From contig QBVL01000014.1 of NCBI GenBank assembly GCA_003284375.1, positions 1 to 39,617 of the forward strand: 39,617 nt of DNA, in the 5' to 3' direction. The stretch is from Prochlorococcus sp. AG-311-J23 (GTDB taxonomy: Bacteria; Cyanobacteriota; Cyanobacteriia; PCC-6307; Cyanobiaceae). A program made the translations under genes and the position numbers. Shown here in pieces: positions 18,157 through 26,593 of this stretch. The notes beneath the pieces were generated by a model that saw only the letters and a program-made list of their open reading frames with translations, was not told the origin of the DNA and did not search any database. How positions within the stretch are numbered: position 1 is the first letter of the stretch; the number at the start of each line of letters is the position of its first letter.

Positions 18157-18747
18157 ATGCGGGAACAGTGGTTTCAACTATTAAGGAAGCAACTTAAATC
18201 TGAACACGGAAAAGGTTGGGGTGTGCGCGCAATGCGCGGAAAGGTTCAACTAACCCTTCGCGTGGATGAAAATGCTGGGATGAATAACCCTAGAAATTCG
18301 GTTTCTTTACCCCTTGATTGGAGCGCAGATAATCAAACTAAAATTCTGAATTTTGTTAATGACATCCGCGATAGGATGTAAGCAAATAATCTTTCTCTTA
18401 AAGAAGCTGCAAAATTAACTTCTGAACCATTAGCCGATGACCAGCAACAAAATGTTCAAGTTAATTGGGTGGAAGCTGTTAATAGATTTCTTACTGAAGA
18501 AAAGGCTGGACTAAGAGAGACAACGCTAAGAGATACCAAATTAAGAATGAATAGAGTTTTGCAGGTACTTAATAAGACTCCTAGACCAAGAAACGGCGCA
18601 TCACTAATGAAGAGATATGCAGAGGTTTACTTTGATGAATCGCTTCCTATTTGTGGATCTGGACGTAAAAGAAATTTGAATGATGTAGCAGCTTTTTTAA
18701 ACTTCGCTGTTTAGGAATGTGGAGAAAAGAACATTCGCGACCTCTAA
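18157..18747 (+). pseudogene. Tyrosine recombinase (integrase), truncated and with nonsense codons
   Basis: ATG at 18157 opens an N-terminal domain (MREQWFQLLRKQLKSEHGKG, GWGVRAMRGKVQLTLR) for 74 codons to a TAA at 18379-18381. The same frame then continues without a gap (NNLSLKEAAKLTSEP, VNWVEAVNRFLTEEKAGL, TTLRDTKLRMNRVLQ, GSGRKRNLNDVAAFLNFAV) to a TAG at 18712, with ECGEKNIRDL and a final TAA after that. The layout is arm-binding plus SAM-like core-binding domain of a phage-type integrase. The catalytic domain with the Arg-His-Arg-Tyr residues is missing. Its place directly after the tRNA matches an integrase for this att site. Three related fragments lie elsewhere in the window. Confidence 0.8.
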
Positions 18748-18772
18748 CTGTTAAGAAGGTGGTCTTTTTTTT
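18739..18772 (+). terminator. Possible intrinsic terminator after integrase remnant
   Basis: GACC (18739-18742) pairs with GGTC (18761-18764), with partial pairing inward, followed by eight T residues (18765-18772). The stem is imperfect. It would isolate the integrase remnant from the cargo operon that starts 250 bases on. Confidence 0.45.
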
Positions 18773-19025
18773 ATGATTACTTTGTAAAACTGTGACTATT
18801 GTTTGTATTTTTGTCTGATTAGCGCATATCGCAATATAAACCCTTAGGCATCATGCTTAACTAATCACTTCACCTTTCATAAAGATGAACAACTGCTTAT
18901 TATGAAGAGGATCAATTTATTTTTAGAGTCTAATTTTAGTGCCATGTATAATCCTTATAAATATATCCTTTCAAAACAAATAAATTGACCGAAGGGAAAA
19001 GCAATAAAAGCAAGCAGGAGTTGAA

Positions 19026-20924
19026 GTGAAAATATTCAACGTTCCATTTCCTTTGGGAGAAAATCAAGGAAATCTTACTATTACTACTAGCACCCCTTCC
19101 AAACCTTCTAAAGAACAAATAATCAATCAAGCAATACAATTTCATCTAAAAGGTAATATTTCAGAAGCAATAAAATATTATCGATATTTAATAAATCAAG
19201 GTTTTAAAGATCATAGAGTTTTTTCTAATTATGGAAGCATATTGAATGATCTTGGCAAATCACAAGAAGCAGAATTATCTACTCGCAAAGCAATTGAAAT
19301 TAAACCTGACTATGCAGAATCTCATTCTAATCTTGCCATGATATTGAGAGATCTTGGCAAATTACAAGAAGCAGAATTATCCATTCGAAAAGCAATTGAA
19401 CTAAAACCTGATTTCGCAGAGGCCATTTTCAACCTTGGGAACATATTGAGATATCTTGGCAAAGAAAAAGAGGCAATTAAACACTACTCTGCTGCTTTAG
19501 AAAAGAAACCAAATAATCTTTCGCTATATATAAATTCAAAGTTTAATTTCTCAAGAATAATGAAAGATATTTCACAGATAAATATTGAGCGTAAAAATTA
19601 TCAAGAACAAATACACATACTAAAACAAAAAAATGATATGGAATACAAAAATGATAAGGTTTTTAATACTTATATCTTCTATTTACCTTACCATAATAGG
19701 TCAGATGATAAACTAATACTTGAAGATCTAAGTAATACTCTTTCAAATATAAAAGGAGTAGTGGTTAATGATTTTTCTACGGACAAAAAAATAAATTCAA
19801 CTTCTAAGAATGATCATTTGAAAATGGGTATCTGCTCTGAATGTCTTAGATATTCTCATGTGGTTGGAAAACTATATATAAAAGTAATATTAGACTTACT
19901 AAAAACTGATCTTGAAATTATAATTTATATTCCACCAGGGAAAAATCAATTTGCAGAATATGAAATTCTAAAAAAATCATTCAAGAGAGTGATATGTCTT
20001 CCTAAATCGCCTATTAATGCTAAGAAAGAAATAATCAAAGACAACCTTGACATACTATTTTATCCAGATATTGGAATGTCTGGTTATACATATATTCTTT
20101 CACTCTCAAGATTGGCTTTAGTACAAGTTAACAGCTTAGGGCATACGAATACATCGGGAATTAAGAATATGGATTACTTTATAACTTCAGATATAGAGCC
20201 AATTGAATCTAATAAAAATTATACTGAGCGACTAGTTCGCTTTAGCAGGTTACCATTCAATTACTCCAAACCAATTATAAATGAAAGGAACATAAAAAAT
20301 AAACATATTATAAGTTCGGAACAATATTTCAATGTCGGATTGATGCAGACATTATTTAAACTACATCCTGACTACGATGAAATCTTAGTAGAAATATTAA
20401 AAGAGATTCCAAACTCTCGAATAATTCTTGTAAAAGACGCGCTTGATAGCGTGACAGAAGGGTTAAAAGATAGGTGGAGAGAAAAAAATAAATTATTGCT
20501 AAAAAGATCAATTTTTCTAGATAAAATGAATAATAATGATTTTCTATATATAATAAAAAATTGCGATATAGTGTTAGACCCTCTTTACTACGGTAGCGGG
20601 AATACATTTTATGAGTCTATGGCTTTTGGAACGCCATTTATTACATACAAAAATCAAAAGTCAAAAATACCAATAGCTGGCTATAGACAGATGAAAGTCA
20701 GCAATCCACCTATTGCTTCGTCTCAATCGGATTATATAAATTTGTGCAAAGCTTATGCAATGGATAAAAACTTACTAAGTAGAACGCGTAACGATTTAAT
20801 CGAAAAATCAAATCAACATTTATTTAATGACAATGATATATATAAACAGTATTATAAATTTTTTAACGAAGCGGCAGAAGCAGCAACCAATGGTAAATAC
20901 TTGAGATCAGATTGGTGTCCATAA
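19026..20924 (+). CDS. TPR protein with OGT-like glycosyltransferase domain
   Basis: A 632-residue protein. GTG start at 19026 with AGGAG (19016-19020) five bases before it. Residues 30-175 hold about four TPR units (VFSNYGSILNDLGKSQEAEL, KAIEIKPDYAESHSNL). The C-terminal region resembles a divergent SPINDLY/OGT domain: DILFYPDIGMSG, RLALVQVNSLGHTNTSGIKN, then a GT-B-like segment ending CDIVLDPLYYGSGNTFYESM. This last piece corresponds to the LDTFAFNGCTTSLHALWAG segment of the enzyme at 13339, so it is probably a sugar-donor GT-B enzyme. First gene of the element's cargo operon (20-base gap to the next). Acceptor unknown. Confidence 0.8.
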   Translation: MKIFNVPFPLGENQGNLTITTSTPSKPSKEQIINQAIQFHLKGNISEAIKYYRYLINQGFKDHRVFSNYGSILNDLGKSQEAELSTRKAIEIKPDYAESHSNLAMILRDLGKLQEAELSIRKAIELKPDFAEAIFNLGNILRYLGKEKEAIKHYSAALEKKPNNLSLYINSKFNFSRIMKDISQINIERKNYQEQIHILKQKNDMEYKNDKVFNTYIFYLPYHNRSDDKLILEDLSNTLSNIKGVVVNDFSTDKKINSTSKNDHLKMGICSECLRYSHVVGKLYIKVILDLLKTDLEIIIYIPPGKNQFAEYEILKKSFKRVICLPKSPINAKKEIIKDNLDILFYPDIGMSGYTYILSLSRLALVQVNSLGHTNTSGIKNMDYFITSDIEPIESNKNYTERLVRFSRLPFNYSKPIINERNIKNKHIISSEQYFNVGLMQTLFKLHPDYDEILVEILKEIPNSRIILVKDALDSVTEGLKDRWREKNKLLLKRSIFLDKMNNNDFLYIIKNCDIVLDPLYYGSGNTFYESMAFGTPFITYKNQKSKIPIAGYRQMKVSNPPIASSQSDYINLCKAYAMDKNLLSRTRNDLIEKSNQHLFNDNDIYKQYYKFFNEAAEAATNGKYLRSDWCP

Positions 20925-20943
20925 GATTAATCAATAAAACATA

Positions 20944-21849
20944 ATGTGTGATAAAAATAAATACGTAGAATATATATTATTACTTGGGAAGGGATTTGCT
21001 TTGAATGTATATCTTCCTGCCTTATTAGCAATAGATTGTAAAAAAATTTTAATAGCATCAAGCGCAAAAAAGCATCTAAATGAAGATTTAATTCAATATA
21101 TAGAATATATTGATGACGAAGAAATTGTAAATTATAAATTTTTAAAAATAATTTTTGCAGAACCTCCAGATAAACAATATAGCTTAATCTGTGACAAAGG
21201 ATTATGGAGAAACTCTAACAATCTAATACTTGAAAAGCCAATCGCAGAAAACTATAAAAAGGCACAATACTTAATAAGTATATTAAATAAAAAGGGAAAT
21301 ATATATTCTATTAATTATAGCTTTAGATATACAAAATGGTTTGCTGATATGTATAAATATATTCATAATAATCACAAAAAAGGAGAGATTGACATAACTT
21401 GGAAATTCAAAAGTAGGCACTTAAAGAAGAAAAAAGCATCATGGAAAACCAATCAATTACTTGGAGGAGGTATTATTAAATATTATGGTATTCACCTGAT
21501 AGCAGTACTTTCTGATATTGGATACTCTGATATAAATAAATCAAATATATCTAACCAGGAAAATATCGAACTAACATCTTGGTCATCTGAATTTGTTTCT
21601 AATAAGAAACTACCAAAAATAAATCTACTTATTGATTCCTATTCAGATGAAAATATATTCTGTTGGAAACAAATAAATCAAACTCTACTAGAAATAGATT
21701 CACCTTTTTCTCTAGAAAGTTCTGAATATAAAGGAGACAATAGAATTCCACCTACTATAAAATTTCTGAAGGAAAAGAATAATGATTTATTAAATTATAA
21801 AAACATGGAAGCATTAGAATTATGGAGTAAGATTGAATCAATAATATAA
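20944..21849 (+). CDS. Gfo/Idh/MocA-like oxidoreductase, divergent
   Basis: A 301-residue protein with the N-terminal nucleotide-binding fold (YILLLGKGFALNVYLPAL) and the family's EKPI motif at residues 97-100 (LILEKPIAENYKKA), then INYSFRYTKW and GGGIIKYYGIHLIAVLSDIG. It is shorter than typical members (330-390) and the glycine motif is degenerate (GKGFAL), so cofactor use is uncertain. In sugar clusters such enzymes oxidise or reduce NDP-sugar hydroxyl or keto groups. Lies in the cargo operon between the glycosyltransferase and the C-methyltransferase. Very AT-rich, lysine/isoleucine/asparagine-heavy. Confidence 0.72.
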   Translation: MCDKNKYVEYILLLGKGFALNVYLPALLAIDCKKILIASSAKKHLNEDLIQYIEYIDDEEIVNYKFLKIIFAEPPDKQYSLICDKGLWRNSNNLILEKPIAENYKKAQYLISILNKKGNIYSINYSFRYTKWFADMYKYIHNNHKKGEIDITWKFKSRHLKKKKASWKTNQLLGGGIIKYYGIHLIAVLSDIGYSDINKSNISNQENIELTSWSSEFVSNKKLPKINLLIDSYSDENIFCWKQINQTLLEIDSPFSLESSEYKGDNRIPPTIKFLKEKNNDLLNYKNMEALELWSKIESII

Positions 21850-21886
21850 ACTCTTATGTATTTCCATGCACAGAAAATAAACGAAT

Positions 21887-23194
21887 ATGAATCACATGTC
21901 ATTTAATGAATACAAAACAATCAAAACATGCTGTATTTGCAATTCGCAAAATTTAGAGCAGGTTTTAGACTTGGGTAAGACTCCTTTAGCTAATAATTTA
22001 ACAACTAGTTGCGAACAATCAATCATACAAAAAGAATATGATTTATGCTTGGTCATATGTAAAAACTGCAAACATGTTCAACTAAATACTGAAATAGATC
22101 AGAAAATTTTGTTTAGTGAATACTCTTATAAAACTGGTATTTCCTCAACTATGAAGTCTCATTTCAATTGTTTTGCAAATGATCTATCCGAATATTTCAA
22201 TAAAAAAAATAAGTTATATTCAGAAATTAAAGTTTTAGATATAGGATCTAATGATTCAACATTATTAGATATACTACATTCCAAAGGTTATAAAACCTTT
22301 GGAATTGAACCAGCGTCAAACTTAGCGAATAAATCATCACATAAAATATTTAATGGTTTTTTTAAAGATGAAAACATCAGTAGAATCCATAACCAGTTTG
22401 GTGCATTCGATGTAATCACTGCAAATAATGTATTTGCACATAACAGAGACCTAAATAAATTTATTCAAAATATGTCTTACTTGCTCAAAGAAGATGGCTT
22501 AATCTCAATAGAAGTACAATATTTACCAAAGTTAATCAGTAATTGCTACATAGACATGATATACCATGAACATACTTCCTATCATCATTTTAAACCCTTA
22601 AATAAATTATTTGAAAAATATGCTCTCACCTTAAATTCCGTATCAGATATTCCAACTCATGGTGGAAGTATGCGAATTGTATTAAATAACTTGTCAGACA
22701 ATATGATATTATTTAAGAATGAAGAAATAACCAAGAATTTTCTTAAATTAGATAATATGTTTGACAGCAAAATATTAAATAAATTTGAAATACTTAAATC
22801 TAAAGTCGAGAATATAAAAGTATTACTTAATAAATCCATTAGAATAGTAACGGAAAAATATCCCTTACTATATGGCTATTCAGCTCCAGCAAAAACCGTC
22901 ACACTTTTAAGTTTATTAGAGAAAGATATTATTAATAAAATCGAATTTATTATTGAAGATAATGATATAAAGCAAGGTAAATATATCCCTAAAACAAAAA
23001 TCCCATTAATATCTTCTATTGAGGCAATTGATAAAATCGAAAAGAGGAAGTCAGCATGTATTGTTTTTGCGTGGAATATGTTTGAAGAATTGAGTAAAAA
23101 AATAATGTCAAATCCTAAATTAAATCCTAACGCTCTTATATCTCCACTACCTCACCCTAAAATAAGAGAGCTCAATTACAATAAAAATATATGA
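21887..23194 (+). CDS. Sugar C-methyltransferase (paralogue of 10490-11737)
   Basis: A 435-residue SAM-dependent methyltransferase with the same three-part plan as the gene at 10490: zinc-binding Cys15/Cys18 and Cys58/Cys61, SAM motif KVLDIGSNDSTLLDIL, conserved YHEHTSYHHFKPL and THGGSMRIVL, and C-terminal YGYSAPAKTVTLLSLL. The start could be ATG 21887 or the in-frame ATG at 21896. Overlaps the next gene by four bases, so translation is coupled. Likely makes a C-branched sugar; the substrate is unknown. Confidence 0.87.
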   Translation: MNHMSFNEYKTIKTCCICNSQNLEQVLDLGKTPLANNLTTSCEQSIIQKEYDLCLVICKNCKHVQLNTEIDQKILFSEYSYKTGISSTMKSHFNCFANDLSEYFNKKNKLYSEIKVLDIGSNDSTLLDILHSKGYKTFGIEPASNLANKSSHKIFNGFFKDENISRIHNQFGAFDVITANNVFAHNRDLNKFIQNMSYLLKEDGLISIEVQYLPKLISNCYIDMIYHEHTSYHHFKPLNKLFEKYALTLNSVSDIPTHGGSMRIVLNNLSDNMILFKNEEITKNFLKLDNMFDSKILNKFEILKSKVENIKVLLNKSIRIVTEKYPLLYGYSAPAKTVTLLSLLEKDIINKIEFIIEDNDIKQGKYIPKTKIPLISSIEAIDKIEKRKSACIVFAWNMFEELSKKIMSNPKLNPNALISPLPHPKIRELNYNKNI

Positions 23195-24159
23195 AAAAAG
23201 TTCTCATAACTGGAATCAATGGCTTTTTGGGTAAACACCTTTTAAATAAATTATTAGATAGTATTATCTTTTCTGATATTGATAAAATACTCGGTATTGA
23301 TAATTTTATAAGCTCCAATAGAGAAAAAGAATATACAGATTCTAAAAAATATAATTTCATAGAATCTGATCTGATTAAATTTGACTTTAATAAGTTAGAG
23401 AACTTTGATACTGTTATACATCTAGCTAGTTTAGCAAGTCCTGTCTATTATAAGAAATATCCTCTTGAAACAATAGATATAGGTACCACTGTTACGAGGA
23501 AGCTACTTGAAAAATGTAAAGAATGGAATGCTACATTTATCTTTTTTTCATCTTCAGAAATTTATGGTAATCCTTCTTCTGAAAACATTCCAACGCCAGA
23601 AGATTTTAAAGGTTATGTATCATGCCAAGGGCCAAGATCTTGCTATGATGAAAGCAAAAGGCTTGGTGAAACATTATGTTATATATATAATAAAAAATAT
23701 AATGTAAACACTAAGATAATAAGACCATTTAATATTTATGGTCCAGGAATGTCTATTGAAACGGACTATAGAATGGTGCCTAATCTAATAAAATCGGCTT
23801 TAAGAAAGCAAGCCGTTAATATATATGGTACGGGTAATCAAACAAGAACCTTTTGTTATTATACAGATGCAATTGAAGGCATAATTAAAGTTATAAAAAA
23901 TGGAGCTTCCGGAGAGACTTATAATATTGGTAATGACAAACCTGAAATATCAATGATAGATTTAGTTAAATTATTTCGCGAAACAATTAATATAGATTTA
24001 AGTTATGAATTAACTCCATATCCAGCATATTATCCTGATGATGAACCGAAAAGAAGACTTGCATCAATTGACAAAGCAAGAGAACATTTAAACTTTAATC
24101 CAAAAGTAACTTTAGAAGCTGGTCTCACTAAAACATGGGTACGGGCTTTAAGGAATTGA
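23191..24159 (+). CDS. NDP-sugar SDR of the UDP-glucuronate decarboxylase family
   Basis: A 322-residue extended SDR. TGINGFLGKHLL near 7-18, GIDNFISSNREK, SSSEIYGNPS, QGPRSCYDESKRLGETLC carrying Tyr-x3-Lys, RPFNIYGPGM, and GNQTRTFCYYTDAIEGI. Clearly related to the gene at 16597 but divergent in the C-terminal substrate region (SYELTPYPAYYPDDEPKRR), so it may act on another sugar (dehydratase, epimerase or decarboxylase). Last gene of the cargo operon; it starts inside the end of the methyltransferase gene and is followed by a strong terminator. Confidence 0.88.
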   Translation: MKKVLITGINGFLGKHLLNKLLDSIIFSDIDKILGIDNFISSNREKEYTDSKKYNFIESDLIKFDFNKLENFDTVIHLASLASPVYYKKYPLETIDIGTTVTRKLLEKCKEWNATFIFFSSSEIYGNPSSENIPTPEDFKGYVSCQGPRSCYDESKRLGETLCYIYNKKYNVNTKIIRPFNIYGPGMSIETDYRMVPNLIKSALRKQAVNIYGTGNQTRTFCYYTDAIEGIIKVIKNGASGETYNIGNDKPEISMIDLVKLFRETINIDLSYELTPYPAYYPDDEPKRRLASIDKAREHLNFNPKVTLEAGLTKTWVRALRN

Positions 24160-24201
24160 TCATAAAAAACTATAATTTATGATCAATAGAATTTTAAGTC
24201 A

Positions 24202-24232
24202 TAAAAAAACCCTGAATTTCAGGGCTTTTTTT
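24202..24232. terminator. Bidirectional intrinsic terminator
   Basis: CCCTGA (24210-24215), ATT loop, TCAGGG (24219-24224), with seven A residues on the left and seven T residues on the right. It serves the plus-strand cargo operon ending at 24159 and the minus-strand DUF4278 gene ending at 24247. Confidence 0.85.
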
Positions 24233-24246
24233 AGAGATTCAATCAA

Positions 24247-24408
24247 TCAGTTTTGGTAAGACTTACCACGATAAGTAAGCTTGACATGATCTTTTTCTAC
24301 AACTTCTTTGTGCTGGTTGTACTTAAGGCCTCTGTAAGTTAAAGACACAATGGTCTCCGGAATATGCTCAAGTCCCCGTTCCTTGGCTTGAGTCAAGCTG
24401 CGGCTCAC
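24247..24408 (-). CDS. DUF4278-like small protein, possibly 5'-truncated
   Basis: A 53-residue frame from a GTG at 24408 ending in the tandem motif SLTYRGLKYNQHKEVVEKDH then VKLTYRGKSYQN. The LTYRG..Y unit repeated twice is typical of cyanobacterial DUF4278 proteins, whose function is unknown. The N-terminal part (SRSLTQAKERGLEHIPET) is well behaved. The frame is stopped by TAA at 24421-24423, so either GTG is the true start or the gene has lost its 5' end. Convergent with the cargo operon across the terminator. Confidence 0.65.
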   Translation of the reverse strand: MSRSLTQAKERGLEHIPETIVSLTYRGLKYNQHKEVVEKDHVKLTYRGKSYQN

Positions 24409-24469
24409 TGCTAAGCGAGTTTAACGCTTTAGTAACTATCGCTACATAAATTAATAACATCATTTTTTC

Positions 24470-24721
24470 TTATCTGTTGTTCATCTTGATACATATGCTT
24501 TGCCTGTTGTTTTTTGTTATTTTCGTATCTAACGCCCAGATAAACAGCATTAGTGGAACCATTAGCAAGGCAACAAGCCATGCTGTTTCGCATGTAAAAG
24601 ATGTCATTAGTTTTTGAAAATGCTTTAATGCCGAGTGAAAACCAACAAGCCCTGCGACTTCGACTTGCTCAATATTGATCTCTTGTTTATCAGCTTTTAC
24701 AATATTGATTAGAAGGCTCAA
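24470..24721 (-). CDS. Possible small membrane protein
   Basis: An 83-codon frame from a TTG at 24721. Residues 47-64 form one hydrophobic segment (WLVALLMVPLMLFIWALD), preceded by a soluble-looking stretch (VEVAGLVGFHSALKHFQKL) and followed by a basic tail. No family recognised. It lies in the last part of the tRNA-bounded element. May be real or chance. Confidence 0.35.
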   Translation of the reverse strand: MSLLINIVKADKQEINIEQVEVAGLVGFHSALKHFQKLMTSFTCETAWLVALLMVPLMLFIWALDTKITKNNRQSICIKMNNR

Positions 24722-24739
24722 TAACTAGGTGTGTCTGGT

Positions 24740-24759
24740 ATGCGCTCAATCATGCGCGC
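24740..24759. repeat. Octamer pair inside right end of element
   Basis: ATGCGCTC-AATC-ATGCGCGC, the same two octamer types as at 18117-18136 in swapped order and the same 12-bp period, 75 bp before the right att repeat. Candidate recombinase arm site; inference. Confidence 0.45.
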
Positions 24760-24833
24760 TTTACATTGTGTAAGGTACTTTTAAGGGGTTATTTTTGAAT
24801 CTATAACAAGGATATTGAGGAATTTTCGAGCTT

Positions 24834-24879
24834 CATGGCATGCAGGGGGTCAGAGGTTCGAGTCCGCTTGGCTCCATTA
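24834..24879 (+). repeat. attR: duplicated 3' fragment of tRNA-Ala
   Basis: Matches 17981-18026 over 46 bp with one mismatch. It lacks the acceptor 5' strand and D arm (preceding bases are unrelated), so it is not a tRNA gene. Right boundary of the element. Confidence 0.85.
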
Positions 24880-25013
24880 TTTCTTTTGATTGATTTTCCT
24901 TAATTAAATTATTTTTTGTTTTTATCATATTTTTTACGAGATGTATAATTACTTATGAAATATATTTTATAAACCCATTGTTTATGTATAGATATCGTCT
25001 TGAAAGCTTTATT

Positions 25014-25412
25014 TTATTCTAAAGACTCCTGGTCTTTTGAAAGATAGTAATTTTTAAATTCCATAATACCCTTTTCTCCTGATAGTTTGATTGGGTAACC
25101 ACATTTTTCGATAACTCCTATTGCTATTTCTTCAGCAAGAGCCTCTTTATTTATACTTTTAAAATCTTTTCTTTTATTAAATACTTGATTATTTTCTTGT
25201 AGGGAAAAGTTCATAGAGCTTTCCTTGGAAAGTCCAAATCCAATGGAGTTGCAGAATTTTTTGGTATATGAACGAGATACTTTTTTTATTAAATTAGAGT
25301 CAAGACCTTCTGATGCATATAATTGATCTGCATCAAAAATAAATAGCGCTGAAAAAATTAAAACAATAAAGGCAAATAGCCTCAAATTTATTTTTTTGAA
25401 CCTAGCTTGCAT
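25014..25412 (-). CDS. Exported hypothetical protein
   Basis: A 132-residue protein with a clear signal peptide: basic start (MQARFKKINLR), hydrophobic core (LFAFIVLIFSALFIF) and a likely cut after QLYA near residue 33. The mature part has two cysteines (FCNSIGFGLSKESSMNF and IEKCGYPIKL), which could form a disulfide in the periplasm. It looks like a conserved picocyanobacterial secreted protein, but I know no function. Single gene just outside the right att repeat. Confidence 0.7.
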   Translation of the reverse strand: MQARFKKINLRLFAFIVLIFSALFIFDADQLYASEGLDSNLIKKVSRSYTKKFCNSIGFGLSKESSMNFSLQENNQVFNKRKDFKSINKEALAEEIAIGVIEKCGYPIKLSGEKGIMEFKNYYLSKDQESLE

Positions 25413-25663
25413 AATCTATTAGTAAAATGATTTATTAAAATACATCTAGGAATAGATTTTAAAATATTTTTTTTAGCTCCTTATAATATTTGAACACAAT
25501 TATCTAGTTATAACTAGCTTTTTTTAATAGATATGAGCCAAAGTATATTTCAGAATCATTTGTCCAAGTTAATTGGAAATTTTTTACTTGGAAACGAACT
25601 ACCTCATCACGCGCTGTGATTTATGATTTCTGTTAGTGTATTATTTGATCAGGAAAGGTTATT

Positions 25664-26146
25664 GTGCTCGGACTTGTTTTCCCTGCTGATTTATTGCAAT
25701 CTGCTTCCGTTGCGTATATTCATTATTTAAGCTTTATGCTTTGTTTTGGTGCTTTGGTCTTTGAACGTATTTCGTTGAAGGTTAATCCAAATAGGGAAGA
25801 AGCAATATCTATGGTCATTGCAGATATTATTTATGGAATTGCTGGGATTGCTCTTTTGGTAAGTGGTATTTATAGAGTTATAAAGTTTGGCCAGGGCTCT
25901 GAATTTTATACAGAAAATCCTATCTTTTGGACTAAAATAATAGTCTTTGCTTTAGTTGGTTCTTTATCTCTTTATCCGACCATTACTTACGTCTTGTGGG
26001 CAATACCTCTTAGTAAGGGTACTCTTCCTCAAGTAAAGGAGAATCTAGTTTCAAGATTAAGATTAATAATTAATATTGAACTAGTTGGTTTTGCTTCGAT
26101 ACCTTTTTTAGCAACACTCATGGCCAGAGGCGTGGGATTAGGTTGA
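25664..26146 (+). CDS. DUF2214 family membrane protein
   Basis: A 160-residue integral membrane protein with four hydrophobic segments: about 12-32 (SVAYIHYLSFMLCFGALVF), 50-68 (ADIIYGIAGIALLVSGIYR), 86-112 (FWTKIIVFALVGSLSLYPTI) and 132-155. The pattern fits the DUF2214 proteins of cyanobacteria and proteobacteria. The His21 and Tyr segments are typical, the function is unknown. GTG start with AGGAAAGG about eight bases upstream. Monocistronic. Confidence 0.75.
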   Translation: MLGLVFPADLLQSASVAYIHYLSFMLCFGALVFERISLKVNPNREEAISMVIADIIYGIAGIALLVSGIYRVIKFGQGSEFYTENPIFWTKIIVFALVGSLSLYPTITYVLWAIPLSKGTLPQVKENLVSRLRLIINIELVGFASIPFLATLMARGVGLG

Positions 26147-26189
26147 AGAAATTATACTTATCAATAATAATCAATGCTGTTCCTATGAT

Positions 26190-26593
26190 CTGACTTCGGG
26201 GGCTGAAAATTCGTCTATCAATGAACAGCTTAGCTTCAGATATTGCTAAATAATCCTTCTTATAGAGAAAGCAGCTTGAAGAACACATCGCTCATCTAAA
26301 AAGCAGTTAGATCAGATGAATGCAAACCTTCAAAAATATGTTCAAGCAGATTAAGAAGCCCAAGCAAAGATTGATTCAACTGCTTCGAAATCAGAAGAAA
26401 TGAAATGGTAAAAGTCTTATTAATAAGTTCAGTCACTCTGATTTTTCAGTTGTCGCAGAATCAATTAATTCCGCCTTTTCATCAATAGAAAAGAATTAAT
26501 CTTAGGATCTAATGCCTGCTTTGGTTCCTGAGTTGTAATTGTGTTTTCTCATGCCCTAGAGGGAATTGAATCTTCATTGCATCGAGCTGGAAT
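26190..26593 (+). pseudogene. Decayed gene remnant upstream of the 119-residue gene
   Basis: Short broken frames read KKQLDQMNANLQKYVQAD, stop, EAQAKIDSTASKSEEMKW, then in another frame INKFSHSDFSVVAESINSAF followed by SSIEKN and a stop. The last piece matches the decayed copy at 9940-10118 (MTSAFSSIEKN). A coiled-coil-like gene thus once lay before the small gene and is lost in both copies. Confidence 0.5.

Larger units (their letters stand above)
17981..24879 (+). mobile_element. tRNA-Ala-bounded cargo element with decayed integrase
   Basis: The segment is bracketed by direct repeats: 17981-18026 (3' part of tRNA-Ala plus three bases) and 24834-24879 (same 46 bp, one mismatch). It starts with a broken tyrosine recombinase reading away from the tRNA, then a four-gene glycan operon (19026-24159), a terminator, a DUF4278 gene and a possible small membrane protein. 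Octamer pairs with matching spacing lie 91 bp inside the left repeat and 75 bp inside the right one. The layout is that of a tRNA-integrating island like the Prochlorococcus tycheposons. Without an active recombinase it is probably immobile unless helped in trans. Confidence 0.8.

Noticed and set aside
24834-24879. Second tRNA-Ala gene
   Set aside because: Only the 3' part from the anticodon loop onward is present; the acceptor 5' strand and D arm are missing, so it is an att duplication.
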